Below, one piece after another: positions 36,201 to 48,150 of a stretch of 64,000 nt of DNA. How positions within the stretch are numbered: the first letter of the stretch is position 1; every line of letters begins with the position of its first letter. Position numbers and translations under genes: made by a program. The notes under the pieces are model-generated. The model saw only the letters and a list, made by a program, of their open reading frames with translations, searched no databases and had not been told where the DNA came from. Source of the DNA: Sclerodactyla briareus. Taxonomy: Eukaryota; Echinodermata; Holothuroidea; Dendrochirotida; Sclerodactylidae. Location of the stretch: contig JAODTK010003777.1 of assembly GCA_026419785.1 (NCBI GenBank), forward strand, positions 1 to 64,000, read 5' to 3'.

Positions 36201-36934
36201 TTCGGATACTTTAGGCCGCGATCTTACGTTGTTGCCAATTTGTGGACGCAAGGCACCACTTAGTTTCAATGCATCATTGAAATCAGTTTTGTCCATGTCA
36301 TCCTTGTTTGATCTCAGACACAGATCTCGAGTCGATATCGACAAGGTTCTCAGCATTGGAGGAGTGAGCTTAAATGGGAGATGCAGTTGAGTGTCCGTCG
36401 GCCTGAGGAGTATACAAACGCCCGTGGCTTACAAGCATCTCAACAACAGGACTTGTGTATAAAACGCCGAAAGCCAAAGGCATTAGTGAGTATGCCGCGC
36501 TGGTCCCCAGTAAGCACTTAATGGGTGCCTTGGGTCCAACCCATAACCGTGCAAGAGAATAACCTGCTTTCTTTAGCTGCCTCGGGTGGTTGCTTGCTTC
36601 CCGTAGCCTGGGATATACAGTACTCCGCTATAAAATACGTTCCGCGTCTACTCGGTTCCCGGCTCAAGCAACTAAATGGGAACCCCCCAATGCTGGGCAA
36701 AAATCAGCTTCGGGCTGTCTTGGCAGTGAATAATTAGCTGACAGCATCTCTGTTGTTTCTAGCCTTTGACCTAATTGCTTAGACTATTTCAATGGAAGAG
36801 ATACAATTTCAAATTGAATAGTACGGGTCCATGTACAAAATTCATGGTTGGCTAGAAGGATATCGCTGGGATGCCTATGTGTGTACGTGCGTGTCTGCTC
36901 GACCCTTTTGTAAATACGATGTTGGTACAACCTA
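33251..36934. other. No gene recognised
   Basis: No exon or RNA gene was identified. A poly-C run lies at about 35411-35425. A - strand frame at 35050-35247 and the sequence at 34740-34930 have the look of old element debris, but no family could be named. A GC-richer patch (36470-36740) has an open frame without recognisable domain. Confidence 0.4.
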
Positions 36935-37440
36935 AGATAAAGAGGGCTCATATTTGGGCATAGAGGTTGGACATATGGAGCAGATTATCCCTATTTGTGT
37001 TCCAGGTCAGGTCACCTGTCTACGGAGGTTAACGGTAATGGTGACATCTTGGAAACACAATAACTGTTCACGAATATATCTATATAGATTATACATACTT
37101 GGCATGTAGATTGACCATATATGGAGTAGATGGTACCTTACTGCTTTGGGGTCCGTTCGAAGGTCACTGAAGATCAACATAAGTCGAAAGCTGGGGAACC
37201 TTTGTAAACAGAACCTTACTAAACTAATAGAATGTCCAGGCTCACACTTGGCATGTAGGTTGCCCATATGAGGCTGATGATCCCTATCGTCCCGGGCGCT
37301 TTTCCATGGTCACATTGCCCGAACTCTTGTGAACATGATAACTCTCGAACGAAAAGACGTAGAGGGCATGGTATGAAGGCTGGCAAGCCTGTAGTTTGTG
37401 GGGCTGGTACAGGTTCATCGAATGTCACATTTTCAAACTC
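36935..37440. repeat. Degenerate tandem repeat, period about 150-165 bp
   Basis: Three related segments are marked by 'ttgggcatagaggttggacatatgg' (about 36955), 'ttggcatgtagattgaccatata' (about 37099) and 'ttggcatgtaggttgcccatatg' (about 37246). Each is followed by a 'gat..tccct/ggtacc' block, a ggtca block and a 'ttgtgaacatgataact'-like block. Confidence 0.65.
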
Positions 37441-38088
37441 CTGTAAAAACTATGAGCAATTGGTCTGGTAATTGGAACCCAAATGTTGTGGGTTCGAAGC
37501 CAAGAGGAGGTGTGTTGGTTTCCTCTCTTAGACGATGGAATCAAATCGGAGCCAGGTAGTCAAAGTAATCGGGAAAGTTTTATTGGGCGCGAACTCGATA
37601 ATCGCATCGGTCAATTCTGTGATGAGAAACCTGGTGGTCGGCACTGGAGGAGGGGGGGGGGGGGGTTTGCTATCCAGTCAGCACCGGCTCCATCGTCCGG
37701 ACGTTAGAAGCAGGTGTCGGGATCATGAGCTCCCGCAGCTAGGTGCTGTTCGCAGTGTGTCCCCCAGACTTTCCCTTTCCTTTCCATGTATGCCACTTGC
37801 CTAGAGGTACCTAGCCGTATCCATACGCCGGAACCAATTTCCGACCTTCTCCGGGCAAGCGACCATCACCTGACTCACTGAAGTAACCACGGAGCTGCGC
37901 CAAATATTAGCTGCGGGGAGGTTCCCATGGACTGCACAAACCCGTTGAATTCCGTACCGACAGACACAGTGGACAGAATTCTTGCGCTGGGTGGCGTGCA
38001 ATATGCCTGAATGAGTGCACTTGGCGATCGCGAATCAGGCAACCAACCGTCACCATCCCCGCTCTCGATAACCTTGAAATTGATAATC
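37441..38088. other. Unassigned GC-richer sequence
   Basis: Contains a G run (37650-37663). Open frames on both strands at 37800-38070 are not recognised. It abuts a LINE fragment and could be transposon-derived. Confidence 0.35.
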
Positions 38089-38116
38089 ATAATAATAATA
38101 ATAATAATAATAATAA

Positions 38117-38152
<36 letters not shown>
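38089..38152. repeat. (ATA)n microsatellite
   Basis: An almost perfect ATA/ATT trinucleotide tract immediately upstream of the LINE fragment. Similar tracts precede two family S copies (33046 and 39639). Confidence 0.95.
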
Positions 38153-39558
38153 CTGTTCTGTGTGGCACTCAACCCCCTCAGCCACATACTGAGAACATCA
38201 CAATGAGGCTACACTCTGAAGTCAGGTCACACAATCCACCACCTGCTGTACATCGATACTGAAGCATTATGGGGAGGAGGAGCAGGACATCGACTCAATG
38301 ATCACTACAGTCCAATCTTCAGTGATTTATCGGGACGCAGTTCGGCCTCGAGAAGTTGCGGACGACTGATCGCCCATTGAGAGAGGGTGCGGACTACACA
38401 AGGGTTCATGCTGAACATCGGCAAAATTCATGACCGTCGACGTGAAACAAAATACAATACCTGGTATCATACAGGGCAGGAGAACTCCAAGAGAAGGGAA
38501 GGCCAATGCTACCAATACCTACACCAAGTCCTGAAGACCAAGCTAAACAGGCAAAATAACATCCAAGCCCTGAATGCATATGCCATGCTGGTACTGAGCT
38601 ACCCCGCAGGATATTAGACTGGACACGAATCGAGTGGCGGAGCTCGACCGAAAACTCGCAAACTCCTCAATATCCACGGTGGGCTCCATCAAAGAGCGGA
38701 CATCCACGACTCTAATTACCGTTGCGGATCATGGGTTGAATGGGTCTAGAGGAAGCGGAGGGCACGATAAGTGAGGACGCGCGGGGCTCATCGAGTACCT
38801 GCAATGAAGAAAGAGGAAGAACCTCTACTGGAAAGCAGCATGGCAATCCGGGAACCACCGAGAAGGAAAAGGAAAAATCGAGACAGAGGCGATTCATCAC
38901 AGCGGCACAATACCAGACAATGAATACGAAGAACCACCAAACTCGTATCATGAAGTGTCGACTGACAGCAAGAGCAGGTTGTGCAAAGTGGAAGATGAGA
39001 AGGATGTAAAAAACCTCATATGGGATGTCAGAAGCTAGGACGGAAAGAGGTATTCTGAAGAGACACAACAGCATAGCAGCAGCTCTACACTGGACCATAT
39101 GCAATCACCACAGTATACCAGCTGCTACACACCCATGGCTAACAGGACCAGACGCAGTAGTTAAGGAGACAGAAGAAACAACCAAAATTACTCTGGGACT
39201 TCGAGGTTGAGGAAAGATAGGATCATCACAGCACGAAGAAGTGACATCATGTACTAGGCAAGCAGGAGAGAGAGCAACAGTAATAGATGTGGCGATCCCA
39301 GCTGAAATGAACATCGCAAGTAAAGAACAAGAGAAGACCATGAAGTACCAAGACCTGAAGTCGGAGATCAAAGGCTGTGGATGTGTAGTAGAGGTGGTTT
39401 CCGTTGAGTGATCGGTTGCGTTTAGGGGCCAATGAGCTCCAACCTGGAGGTCACCTGCTAACAATTCCAGGAAAGCACAATCCGAAGCCGTTTGGACAAA
39501 CAAGCTATCCTCGGAAGTGCGCACATCATCAGGAGAGTCCTAGACCTCCCAGAATCGG
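38153..39558 (+). mobile_element. Non-LTR retrotransposon fragment (RT palm to C-terminus), degenerate
   Basis: Conceptual translation across several frames gives the 3' part of a LINE pol. It starts ALNPLSHILRT and HLLYID (the RT active-site region, about 38244-38256, last Asp lost to an indel), then FGLEKCG, then KLNRQNNIQALNAYA, WTRIELAELDRK, and LHQRADIH. The C-terminal region follows: KDVKNLIWD, AALHWTICNH, NITARRSDI-like, then VAIPAEMNIASKEQEKTMKY and a 'LGSAHIIRRVLDL' end. This layout is typical of LINE pols common in invertebrate genomes that end with a domain reading 'ARILRKVLE'. Numerous frame changes and stops make it inactive. The first half of the element is absent. Confidence 0.85.
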
Positions 39559-39637
39559 GTAGGATTCCGAGGTACGGGAAGTGTATAGATTAACATACAT
39601 TCGATAATGGCCCAGTTGTGATGTGAGAAGTAGAAAG

Positions 39638-39638
<1 letters not shown>

Positions 39639-39674
<36 letters not shown>

Positions 39675-39905
39675 CTCGTTCTTATATAGCGCTTTTCCAC
39701 GTCGGGACATGCTCAAAGCGCTCCACAGATATTACCCCTGATCATTAGTGACTTGTCACACCCGTACTATATAGCACGCACCTCTACTTGTTCCCTCCGA
39801 CGCACATCCCAGTACGTCCCTTCACCGTGTCCCCTGGGACTTCCCAATAGGGCTGCCACATACGGCACTAGATACTCTTCACAAGTCACCTCACATGGGA
39901 GCCCA
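39639..39905 (+). repeat. SINE-like repeat family S, best copy
   Basis: An (ATA)n tract (39639-39672) is followed by cttatatagcgcttttccac, gtcgggacatgctcaaagcg, ctcc, then gatcattagtgacttgtcac, 'cacgcacctctacttgttccctccgacgcac' in variant form, gtgtcccctgggacttccca and 'cacaagtcacctcacatgg'. The tatagcgcttttcc ... aaagcgct block forms a hairpin. Related copies lie at 22.8, 32.6 and 33.0 kb, all in + orientation. No coding capacity. Confidence 0.8.
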
Positions 39906-41264
39906 CTTGACACGTGGGTAACGCACGGTCGTGCCAGCGGTAGCTAAGGATGCGACAAAGTGAAGTAGTCGAAATGGTACTCAATCTACTCCTCAGCCTA
40001 AGAATGAGCGTCCACGTCTCACTAGAATACAGCAAGACTGGACACACGAGGAGCCAAAAACACGGAGCTTGGTCCCTCTGCACAGATATCGCCATCGCCA
40101 CACATCACTAAACGTCATGACTCCATATGCCTGACCGAAGCCGCCGCTACGAAATATCGAGCTCGCAAGCACAGAAGCCACAAATGACACTGCTGAGGTA
40201 AACAGAGGACTCAGTGACCAGTGATCTAGGTCTTAGTCCATGACATTCGTCATTCGGAGTCACAACGAATTAGAATTTCGACTTAGGCGTCAACCAGAGC
40301 ATCCGCGTACTAGGCATGTAATGCAGCAGCATCCGCAAAGTCCAGGTCAGGGACCAAAAACTTCAACGAATGAGACCGCGGAGTCAGTGCTATCTGCTAA
40401 ATCCATAGTTGTGTTGAAAAGTGTCGGAGCTAGCGGCAACCCCTCCTCACACCCGTGACAACAGGGAAGATATCCATGGCACAAGACGGGTTGGCACACG
40501 ACGTTGCTTGAGGATTCTTCAAACAGCCACCCTACACACAGCTTCAAAAGCCTTGGGAAAGTCGATGAAGGCTCAGGCAGGACACGGAGAGCCAAGATGC
40601 ATCCACAGTGGACCTCTAGTGAGTGAAACCCAACTGTAAGAGACGCTGATTCGAAACAGCTGACGACGAGTCCAGTTCGGAATTATCCTAGCAAATAATT
40701 TGCCAGACACTGAGAGGAGTGTAACCCCAACAACTGCAATAAACTCAGGACACCTGGCCACCAACCCAGAACTCTTTTTTTGGAATGTTTTTACGTCCTG
40801 CAGACCTCAGGGATCCGTCCTCCCTCCATGTTCCATGCTTCTCCGAGTTTCCTCTATGATAGGTATGTTATAACATGTAAGGCAGGCGGTTCGCATCGAG
40901 ATGCCCCATCCACTGAATTCCCGGGTTCAGGGTATCAGCCTTGTACACAAGTTCTCGAAGTACTCTCGGGGAGCAGACCCTCCCATCATGGTCGTCGTCT
41001 GCCTTGACAGCTGGTCAGCACGCCACGAGGCCGCGTCTGGAGTCTCCGAATCGCCTCTGTTATGCCACTCCACCGACTCGAAATGGATGCAGGACCAGCG
41101 GCTGACCGTCGGCGCAGTACCGTTTGAGTCATGCGCCGAAGCTCCACAGAAAGCCGGGTCTTATACTGGATTCTAGCCTGGCGAGTTCGTTCAATAGCCT
41201 CACCTGCCTTTTCAATAGAACTCAGTGGTTTTCTCTTAGGACGCTCAGATGCACTCCCCTGCAA
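39905..41264 (-). mobile_element. RTE/BovB-like LINE pol remnant
   Basis: On the - strand, from high to low coordinates, the degenerate translation reads IEKAGEAIERTRQARI (about 41210), the pre-RT region, then GVTLLSVSGKLFARII (RT start, about 40730), ILALRVL-like, a GLPLAPTLFNTTMDL block equivalent to 'GCVLAPTLFNTCMD', and finally VWRWRYLCRGTKLRVF, VLLYSSETWTL and RILSYRWHD. This order is the hallmark of the large RTE-type LINE pols with a 'RYLCRRTKVRVF..LPVLLYGCETWTL' end. Frame changes, internal deletion (the catalytic Asp region is missing between about 40340 and 40200) and stops show it is dead. It abuts the family S repeat at its 3' end. Confidence 0.85.
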
Positions 41265-42499
41265 TCTTGAGGATGCAGGTTTTCGATTCTATACAATTCC
41301 TGCATCTAACAACTGTTTCAAGCGTCCCGACATACATTGTGGCTACTTTCAGATCCCTCATTTCGGTTTCACATCAAACTTCTTGAACTTGACTTTTCTC
41401 GTGATTTCCAAGTAATTGATAATTTAAGAAATTTCCAATTTAGGAAATGAAGAACTGGCCCACCGGTAATCATTCGTAACGAACTGCGCACGCCTAGAGA
41501 CCCTGTAGTTCACGAGCATTCTCCACCCCCCCCCCCCCCCCCCTCATCTATGATGCATGGCGATCCCTCGATGATGACACCATTATTGGAGCCCTCTGAT
41601 GCTGGACCCATGAACCATCTATACAAAGTGTCTGTATAGTCTACCGACAATAGAGCCAGAACACGGATTTTTTCCTCTTCTTTTTTATTTTTATTTTTTA
41701 AAAGCTCAAACACCAGCTATGCTGGTTGAGCTATTGTGGTGGCCCATGTCACTTTCTATCTATCTAATCTATCTATCTATCTATCTCTATCTATCTATCT
41801 CTCTTCTCTCTATCTATCTATCGATCATCTATCTACGATCTATCGCTCTTTTGCGGACGACTGTTTTATTTACCCCGCCACAGTACATCCGGAACTGTGA
41901 GGAAAGACTTTTCAGAAGGATTTGACAACCTCAGCAACCAGGCCCATACTTGGGGAATGAGTTGTCCTACGTAAAATGTTTTAAAAAAAAAACACCGGGA
42001 TGGACTAAGCCGTAGCAATCGCCAAGATGAACTCCATACACCATGTCTGGCAAACTAACCTGTGGAAACACAAGGGAATTTACTCCCTTGAATAAATTAT
42101 TCAAGATGATCTGGGATGGCGAAACAGACACATCGTGCAGTTTCTAGGCAACCAAGTCCTTGAAATTCATTAAAACTACCTTTTTTACATGGTGGCTCCA
42201 ACAAAGGTCAGTGAGAAGCGATCTTCCTCTGGCAGGCCTCACCTAAATATAGGATTGGCTCCGGAACCCATCCAAGAAATGTCAACAGTCCGCACTCGAG
42301 AAGGTGCAGAACATAGCACCCGATTTTTTTTTTTTTGGTTGCAGGTGATACAGAGAACGATCCAGTAGTGTCTCAGACATGGTAAATTCCTGGGCTGGGA
42401 AAACCTATTGAACGGCGTGAATACCCAACTAACTCAACTTATAAGATTATCAACCACGCTATAGATATTGACCCATCAAGTTACCTTAAAGCAAAGCCG
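41265..42499. other. Unassigned, between two LINE fragments
   Basis: Holds a poly-C run of 18 (41526-41543) and a CTAT microsatellite (41755-41846). The rest may be 5' debris of the following LINE, but no endonuclease motif was recognised. Confidence 0.4.
41755..41846. repeat. (CTAT)n microsatellite
   Basis: An interrupted tetranucleotide tract. Two similar tracts lie at 44443 and 46465. Confidence 0.95.
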
Positions 42500-44340
42500 T
42501 AGAATCAATTGACTATGCCCATAATCTCAATCACTTTTACATCGATTTGATCATGATGATTTTAATAACGAATACTAGAGCTGCGTTCATGTTTTAAACG
42601 AATTCTACGTGTCAAATAGAGGCTCTGTTCATGATTTGCGCCGGCTGTGTCTGTGGGCTGAACCCATCAAGAGCTGCTGGACCGTACAAAAATCACTCCA
42701 TGGTTTTAAAAACGCTTTGTGCAATAGAGTTGTGCTCATATTTTCCGTGTAATTTATAGAATACCTCCTTCAAAGAGTGTGCCGTCAACTATGGAAGCAT
42801 CTAACCATCACCCAGTGCCAAAACGCCAGTCATTTCATGATGAATATCTTCGTCCGATAGCATTAACTGCATCCCCATGAAAGTGTGTGTTAGCGCTTAT
42901 TTTTAAGTATTTTAGCCATTTGGTTGCTCCTTTTTTAGATCCTTACATTTGCTTCCAGGCTAGCCGGAGCTTTGAGGATGCCATCCTGCTGCGCCTCCAG
43001 TCTTTATTCACACTTAGAACACACAGGTAACTCTGCAGAGTTATTTTCTTTGACTTTTCTTCCGCCTTTAATACAATCCAGCCACTACCACTTCCAGCAA
43101 ATGATCGAACATGAACATACCACATTGGTTTCATGTCACTGATTTTAAATTATCTTACAGATCGTACCTAATTTGTTACTAAGTCCAACTTGCCGGTCTG
43201 ACTTATTTCCTCCAATAATTGGGCGCCACAAGGCACAGTGGACTTGCACCATTTTTTCACGTTGTACACGTCTGACTGTAGATCCCAGGAAGTAATGTCC
43301 CATTATTAAATTTGCTGATGATAACGGCTATTTCTGGACTCATCCATGGCAATAGATGATGCATACTCTGCATCTGCAGTTCATTCGTGGACTATTGCGA
43401 CATACCTTTTTGGAATAAATATTAGCAAACAAAGAAATTGGTCATCGACTTCCGTCGCAACACCGCTGTCGCACCTCCTCCCTTTATTAACAACGGTGAA
43501 GCAGTTGAGAAGAGTTAGTTTCTATAAATATCTCGGTGTACATTTGAACAATTCCCTCTCACTTGGTTGATCATGAGGCCCTGGTTAAAGGCTGATCCAG
43601 GTTGTATTGTCTTATGAAGTTGTCAGCTTTTTAATGTTCGAAACGAAATTATGCCTTATTCTACATTTCCACTATTGCGGATGTTGGGGATATTGTCTCA
43701 TCTGCTGGGGAGGGAATGTGAACCATAACTTAGAAAGAAGGGGGGGGGGGGGGGGGGTTTTATTTGACCATATAATTAAGAATGCGGGTAGGGTCTTGCG
43801 GAGTTCCGCAGTGTTTTTGTTGATCTTAGTGTCCCATTCTATACTGGACACCACATTTTAGTCATTGTGTATATCGTTCTCATCCCCTCTCTGTCCCTTC
43901 ACGACCATGTGATCAATAGAGGGATGTAAGACTGAGGCACCCATACAGTAGAACAACCGTATCGCAACCTCTTTCTCCCACGTTGCAATCAACATTCATA
44001 ACAACCTTGATCGCTAGTCTTTCCAGCAATTGTTGGGATTCTGTTTATCCTTTCTTATCTGTCTTAGGTATATACAATGATATGCCATTTTTTCTATTCA
44101 TAATTTTGTACATTCTGAACTTTTATGTTCGATATCTCAATTTCATTACTGGAGCAAGAAAGTTTTACTTACTTATTACAAGAGGGGGAACCGTGTGCAA
44201 TTCGAATGCCTAAATCACATCATCAGCTTTTAGTAATTCGTTTTTTCTCACGTACTGTGAGAATTTGGAATGGACTGCCCTAGACTATTATTGCTGTCAG
44301 ACTCATGAAGACATTCCGAGGGAAATTTTGGCCTACATAA
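42500..44340 (+). mobile_element. LINE reverse-transcriptase remnant (L2/Rex1/CR1-like)
   Basis: Read across frames, the segment gives AHNLNHFY (pre-RT), GLNPSRAAGP, VPSTWKHLTITPVPKRQ, LRPIALT, FASRLAGALRMP-like, then DFSSAFNTIQP (first catalytic block), APQGT (about 43224), LYTSDCRS and KFADD (the catalytic YADD-type box, about 43308-43322), YKYLGVHLNNSLS and, near the end, RTVRIWNGLP and FRGKFWPT. This series of RT motifs, ending with the 'R..R.WN.LP' tail, belongs to the L2/Rex1/CR1 assemblage; the exact clade cannot be fixed by eye. Stops and shifts occur throughout. A G run of 18 (43740-43757) interrupts it. Confidence 0.85.
43740..43757. repeat. Poly-G run, 18 bases
   Basis: An uninterrupted G run within the LINE remnant. 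Confidence 0.95.
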
Positions 44341-44442
44341 AGTTTTACAATACGATTAATGACATCCACTCCTAGTGGACCTCTAGTTAAGCTCCCACGT
44401 GGAAGATTCAAGAGGAAACAGCAAGTACAAAGTAAGTCAAGT

Positions 44443-44456
44443 ACTATCTATCTATC

Positions 44457-44507
<51 letters not shown>

Positions 44508-44566
44508 CTATCTATCTATCTATCTATCTTATCTATCTATCCTATCCGTCCTCGTCCTATCTATCC
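44443..44566. repeat. (CTAT)n microsatellite
   Basis: The longest of three CTAT tracts, about 120 bp, beginning about 100 bp after the LINE remnant. It could be the element's simple-repeat tail, now expanded. Confidence 0.95.
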
Positions 44567-44699
44567 ATTCTGTACACTTTTCTTTTTGAGCCACAAAATT
44601 GTTCTTGTAGCTTTTGGGTGAATCTCGACCAGACTTGGGTCCATGTTTATTTGACTGCTAGGTCATCGTTGACCACTGAATTTCGGGTCAATTGAATCA

Positions 44700-45320
44700 A
44701 AAGGGCACATGGACCATAATTGAATTTGCAAATGCTACTCCCTCCTACAATTTTCGTGTCACCGTGATATGTTGGTCATAATGAGGTCTAATGACCGTAC
44801 CTTCAGGGGTTCGAGATTTTTTTTGATCCGGGTCCACTTGGCCCTGAGGGCCTCGCATTTTCTGAAATTTCACACATGGTACATTAAAATGGGTATGGTA
44901 CTTAAAGAATGGTATGTACTTAACAGGGTTTGGTACTTAAAAAGCTTCATTAGTTTTCTCTCTCTTCAAAGTTACCTGTAATGGTCCTTGGTAGAGGGCC
45001 ATTTGGTGGTGTTCAGCAATTTTTTTGGGCCCCCAGGCCCACTTTGGACTGTAGAGGGCCCATAATATGAAATACTTTAAAATCGTACCTTCGTGTGGTT
45101 CAGGATTCTCGGTCCAAAGTCCCCCTTGGGCCTGATGGCCTATTTTATGAAATTTCACAACGATTGTACCTGAAAGGCAGCTCTTCCCAAGCTCATTTTA
45201 TTTTTTTTCAAAGTTTGCATGTTATGGAACCTTAGTAGAGGGGGTGTCCAGGGGTTCGGGGGCTTGGGCCCATTTTTGCCCTTAGCCTTGGGCCCATTAG
45301 GAACCTTAGGACCCCTGGCC
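44700..45320. repeat. Repeat family G, cluster 1
   Basis: Recurring modules: 'atgaaatttcacaa', then 'gtacctt', then 'aaagttacctgtaatggtcc', then 'ttggtagagggcc', then 'gtgttcagg', then 'ttgggcccc'. Module spacing is about 160 bp. The same modules occur in 46.6-48.0 kb. No coding potential. Confidence 0.6.
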
Positions 45321-46464
45321 CTTGGGCTGTAAATGCTTTTAGAGAGAATTGCTGTGATTCATATAGTTCTCATATACATTTTCTGTTATTTTATTTCTGG
45401 AATTGGCTGGGGAACACTTACCAGACCTCATCTCACTGGAAATAGATTCCGACCTACTTGCTCTGGGTCAAGTTGTCAACGGCCAATGTGCTCTCCAATC
45501 CAGCCTCTCACTTACTGTACTGTAATCAGTGTATTACCAGGCGACATCTTCTAGCTATGGCACCTGCACACTACTGTTTCCCACTACAACTGATTAAGTA
45601 CAGTATGGTTTTCGACAAAATCGATCTGGTCCAAATTAGAAATTTAAATAAATATATAAAATGCATCGGGGGCCTGAATATGCACCCTTCCGGAGGAGAA
45701 TGAGTCTGAGGGTTACTTACTTTTCAGATGAACATTCTGTTCGGAAGTCATGTTGTTTTCTTTTTCCTCTTCTTGTTAGGTGGGACCAAATAGTAAAGTA
45801 TAGGTAAAGGTCGCTATTATCATACCTCATATTAAACAAACAGAAATTATGTGACAGGTGACCAACTGTTACCGTTGTGCCGGTAAAAAATTTTTAACTC
45901 TTGTTTACAGTTTCCCGATATTTTCCTATGTCAAAGAATGCCCAGTTAGCATTAGAGCGTCACTAAGGCCTGAGTCCTATTAGTGGTATTCCTCGCATAG
46001 TATAGGCCTCAATTCAGATCAGAACGTCACTTCATTCATTAGCGTATTTCAGTAAACCATGTGTATTTTATTGCAATTCCTGAATATTTGTCCTGACTTC
46101 GACAATGGCGTAGTGTGACACAGTGAACACAGGTGGCAGTACAGTCATTTTGGGACATTTCTTGCAAATAGTCCTATGCCAACATGCCTGTTTCGCCTAG
46201 AGTGACAATCAGATATCTTGAACTGTTGGTCCTATTATTGCCTCAATGTTAGAGCTTACAAAATTCCAGGAGGTTCTGGCATTTTGGTTGCTGAAGATAA
46301 TTCATATGAGTAAGATAGCGATGCAGAAAGTGAAAGGTCCCAGGCATTCCTAGATAGCTAACCCTAATGGGAGTTTTATTATGTCTACCTACAAATTCGG
46401 CATTCCTTCCCTGTTTATCATGGTGAGGGCTGGTTCTAAGATCGAAAAACAGCATCATTTGCAT
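45321..46464. other. No gene recognised
   Basis: AT-rich unassigned sequence; no exons seen. Confidence 0.45.
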
Positions 46465-46470
46465 TCTATC

Positions 46471-46506
<36 letters not shown>

Positions 46507-46570
46507 GCTCTCTATCGATCTACTCTACGCTTCTATCTATCTATCTACTCTCATCTCATCTACTACTAGC
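46465..46570. repeat. (CTAT)n microsatellite, degenerate
   Basis: A CTAT tract that decays into ctact/ctcat variants at its right end. Confidence 0.93.
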
Positions 46571-46639
46571 TACTGCTATCTTATTCAATGTGTACAAAGA
46601 TTGCGTTTTTGCTCCCAAACAGTCCATTCTGCTGCAATA

Positions 46640-48150
46640 ATGTTGACCAACTTGGACACAATTTCATTGACCATTGACAATGTTTGAACTTTTGGAGGTC
46701 AAGGTCAAAATTCCATTAAAGTTCCCACTTGGGCCCGTCGCCCATTTTATGAAATTTCACAAACAATGGTCCTTGAAATGCATCTCCTCCAACAAATTCA
46801 ATTGATGTTCTTCAAAGTTACATGTAATGGTCCTTTGGAGAGAAGGCCATCAGGGGTGTTTGGGAATCTTGGTCCAGTTTTTGGGCCCTAGAGTATCTCA
46901 ACCAATCTGTTGCAAATTGCTTGATGTTTTTTAGTCAATGATGATCTACTAGCCAGACCCTCAAGGTGCCCAGGGATGTTTAGGAAGGGACCAAAGCCCA
47001 GTGTCACTGTGGCCCATCGATATTGATTGAATCTAAGACATCCTTTGGGCCATGCATGATCAAACGTCGTAAAGGGGCACCATAGGCCTTGTTTGAAACT
47101 GCCTCTCTTCGCCTCATGATCTTAAACCTTTTATCACAACATTGTACCTTCGTCTTGGTACATTTGTGCATTTTGATCTACAGCACCATTGGTGCTCTAG
47201 TTTTATATTTCACCACAATGATGCCTGGAAGCATTCACCTTCCCCACAGTGGCTTTCATGTTTTCTTACCACGATTACATGTCCTTTGGTTAGATTGGCC
47301 ATGGTGGGAGTTCACGACTTTCTGGCCAGGCCCAGTTTTGGGCCTAGGGGGCCCATTATATAAATACTGTTAAAACTTGTATCTCCTACAAATCTCGTTG
47401 CACCATCTGTTTTTCGGTCAAATGGCGGTCTAATACTCTGTACCTTCAGGGTGCCGATGGATTTGGGACCCAAGGCCTAGTGTTGGTCCCGATGCCCACT
47501 ATGTGGACTTACGGCAAATGCTTTCTCCTCTTACAAGTTTTGTGCACATACTGTCATCCTTGTCATGATGAATGGTCTAACAGTCCCGTACTTTTGGGGT
47601 GTTCAGGATTTTCGATCAAGGTCCCACTTGGTCCAGAGGGCCTTCATTCTATGTAATTGCACATAATGGTACTTTGCAAATGCAATCTTCTCTTCTCCCT
47701 TCCGCAATTACCAATTGATTGTTCTTTCAAGTAACATGTGAAGCCTTTCGGTTAGTGTTCCACGGGGTGTTACGCAAACTGCTGGCCTGAAGCCAATGTG
47801 GACCCTATTGTTTGCAGTTTTGGGAATGGCAACATTATATAGTGTCGTTTAGAATTGAAAACAGTAACATCTGATGGAAAAAGCAAATCATTCATTCATT
47901 GATGGAGGGTCAATCGGCCTGTGGTGAAATTGCCTTTTTATCTCAATTGGGCATTCTTCTCTGGATGTTAACTAAAGTGAGTAACAATGTTCATTGACTG
48001 CTAAACCATTTTGGCCCTATGAAATCGTGTCAAAATGTCGTTACATGGGCACAACAATAGGCCATTGCTGAAACTGCCGTCTTGGCATCGTGATCTTGAA
48101 CATTTTACAATAATTGTACGTCGTCTTGGACATTTGTTCGGTTTGGAGCT
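46640..48150. repeat. Repeat family G, cluster 2
   Basis: The same modules as at 44.7-45.3 kb recur, including 'gaggtcaaggtcaaaattcc', 'cccattttatgaaatttcac', 'aaagttacatgtaatggtcc' and 'ttgggccc'. Two similar segments at about 47090-47230 and 48060-48190 share 'gaaactgc', 'tcatgatctt', 'cattttgatcta/gtttggagcta' and 'cagg/cacc' blocks, which indicates a larger duplicated unit of roughly 970 bp. Confidence 0.55.

Noticed and set aside
44443-44695. Open frames rich in Tyr-Leu-Ser-Ile
   Set aside because: They are translations of the CTAT microsatellite.
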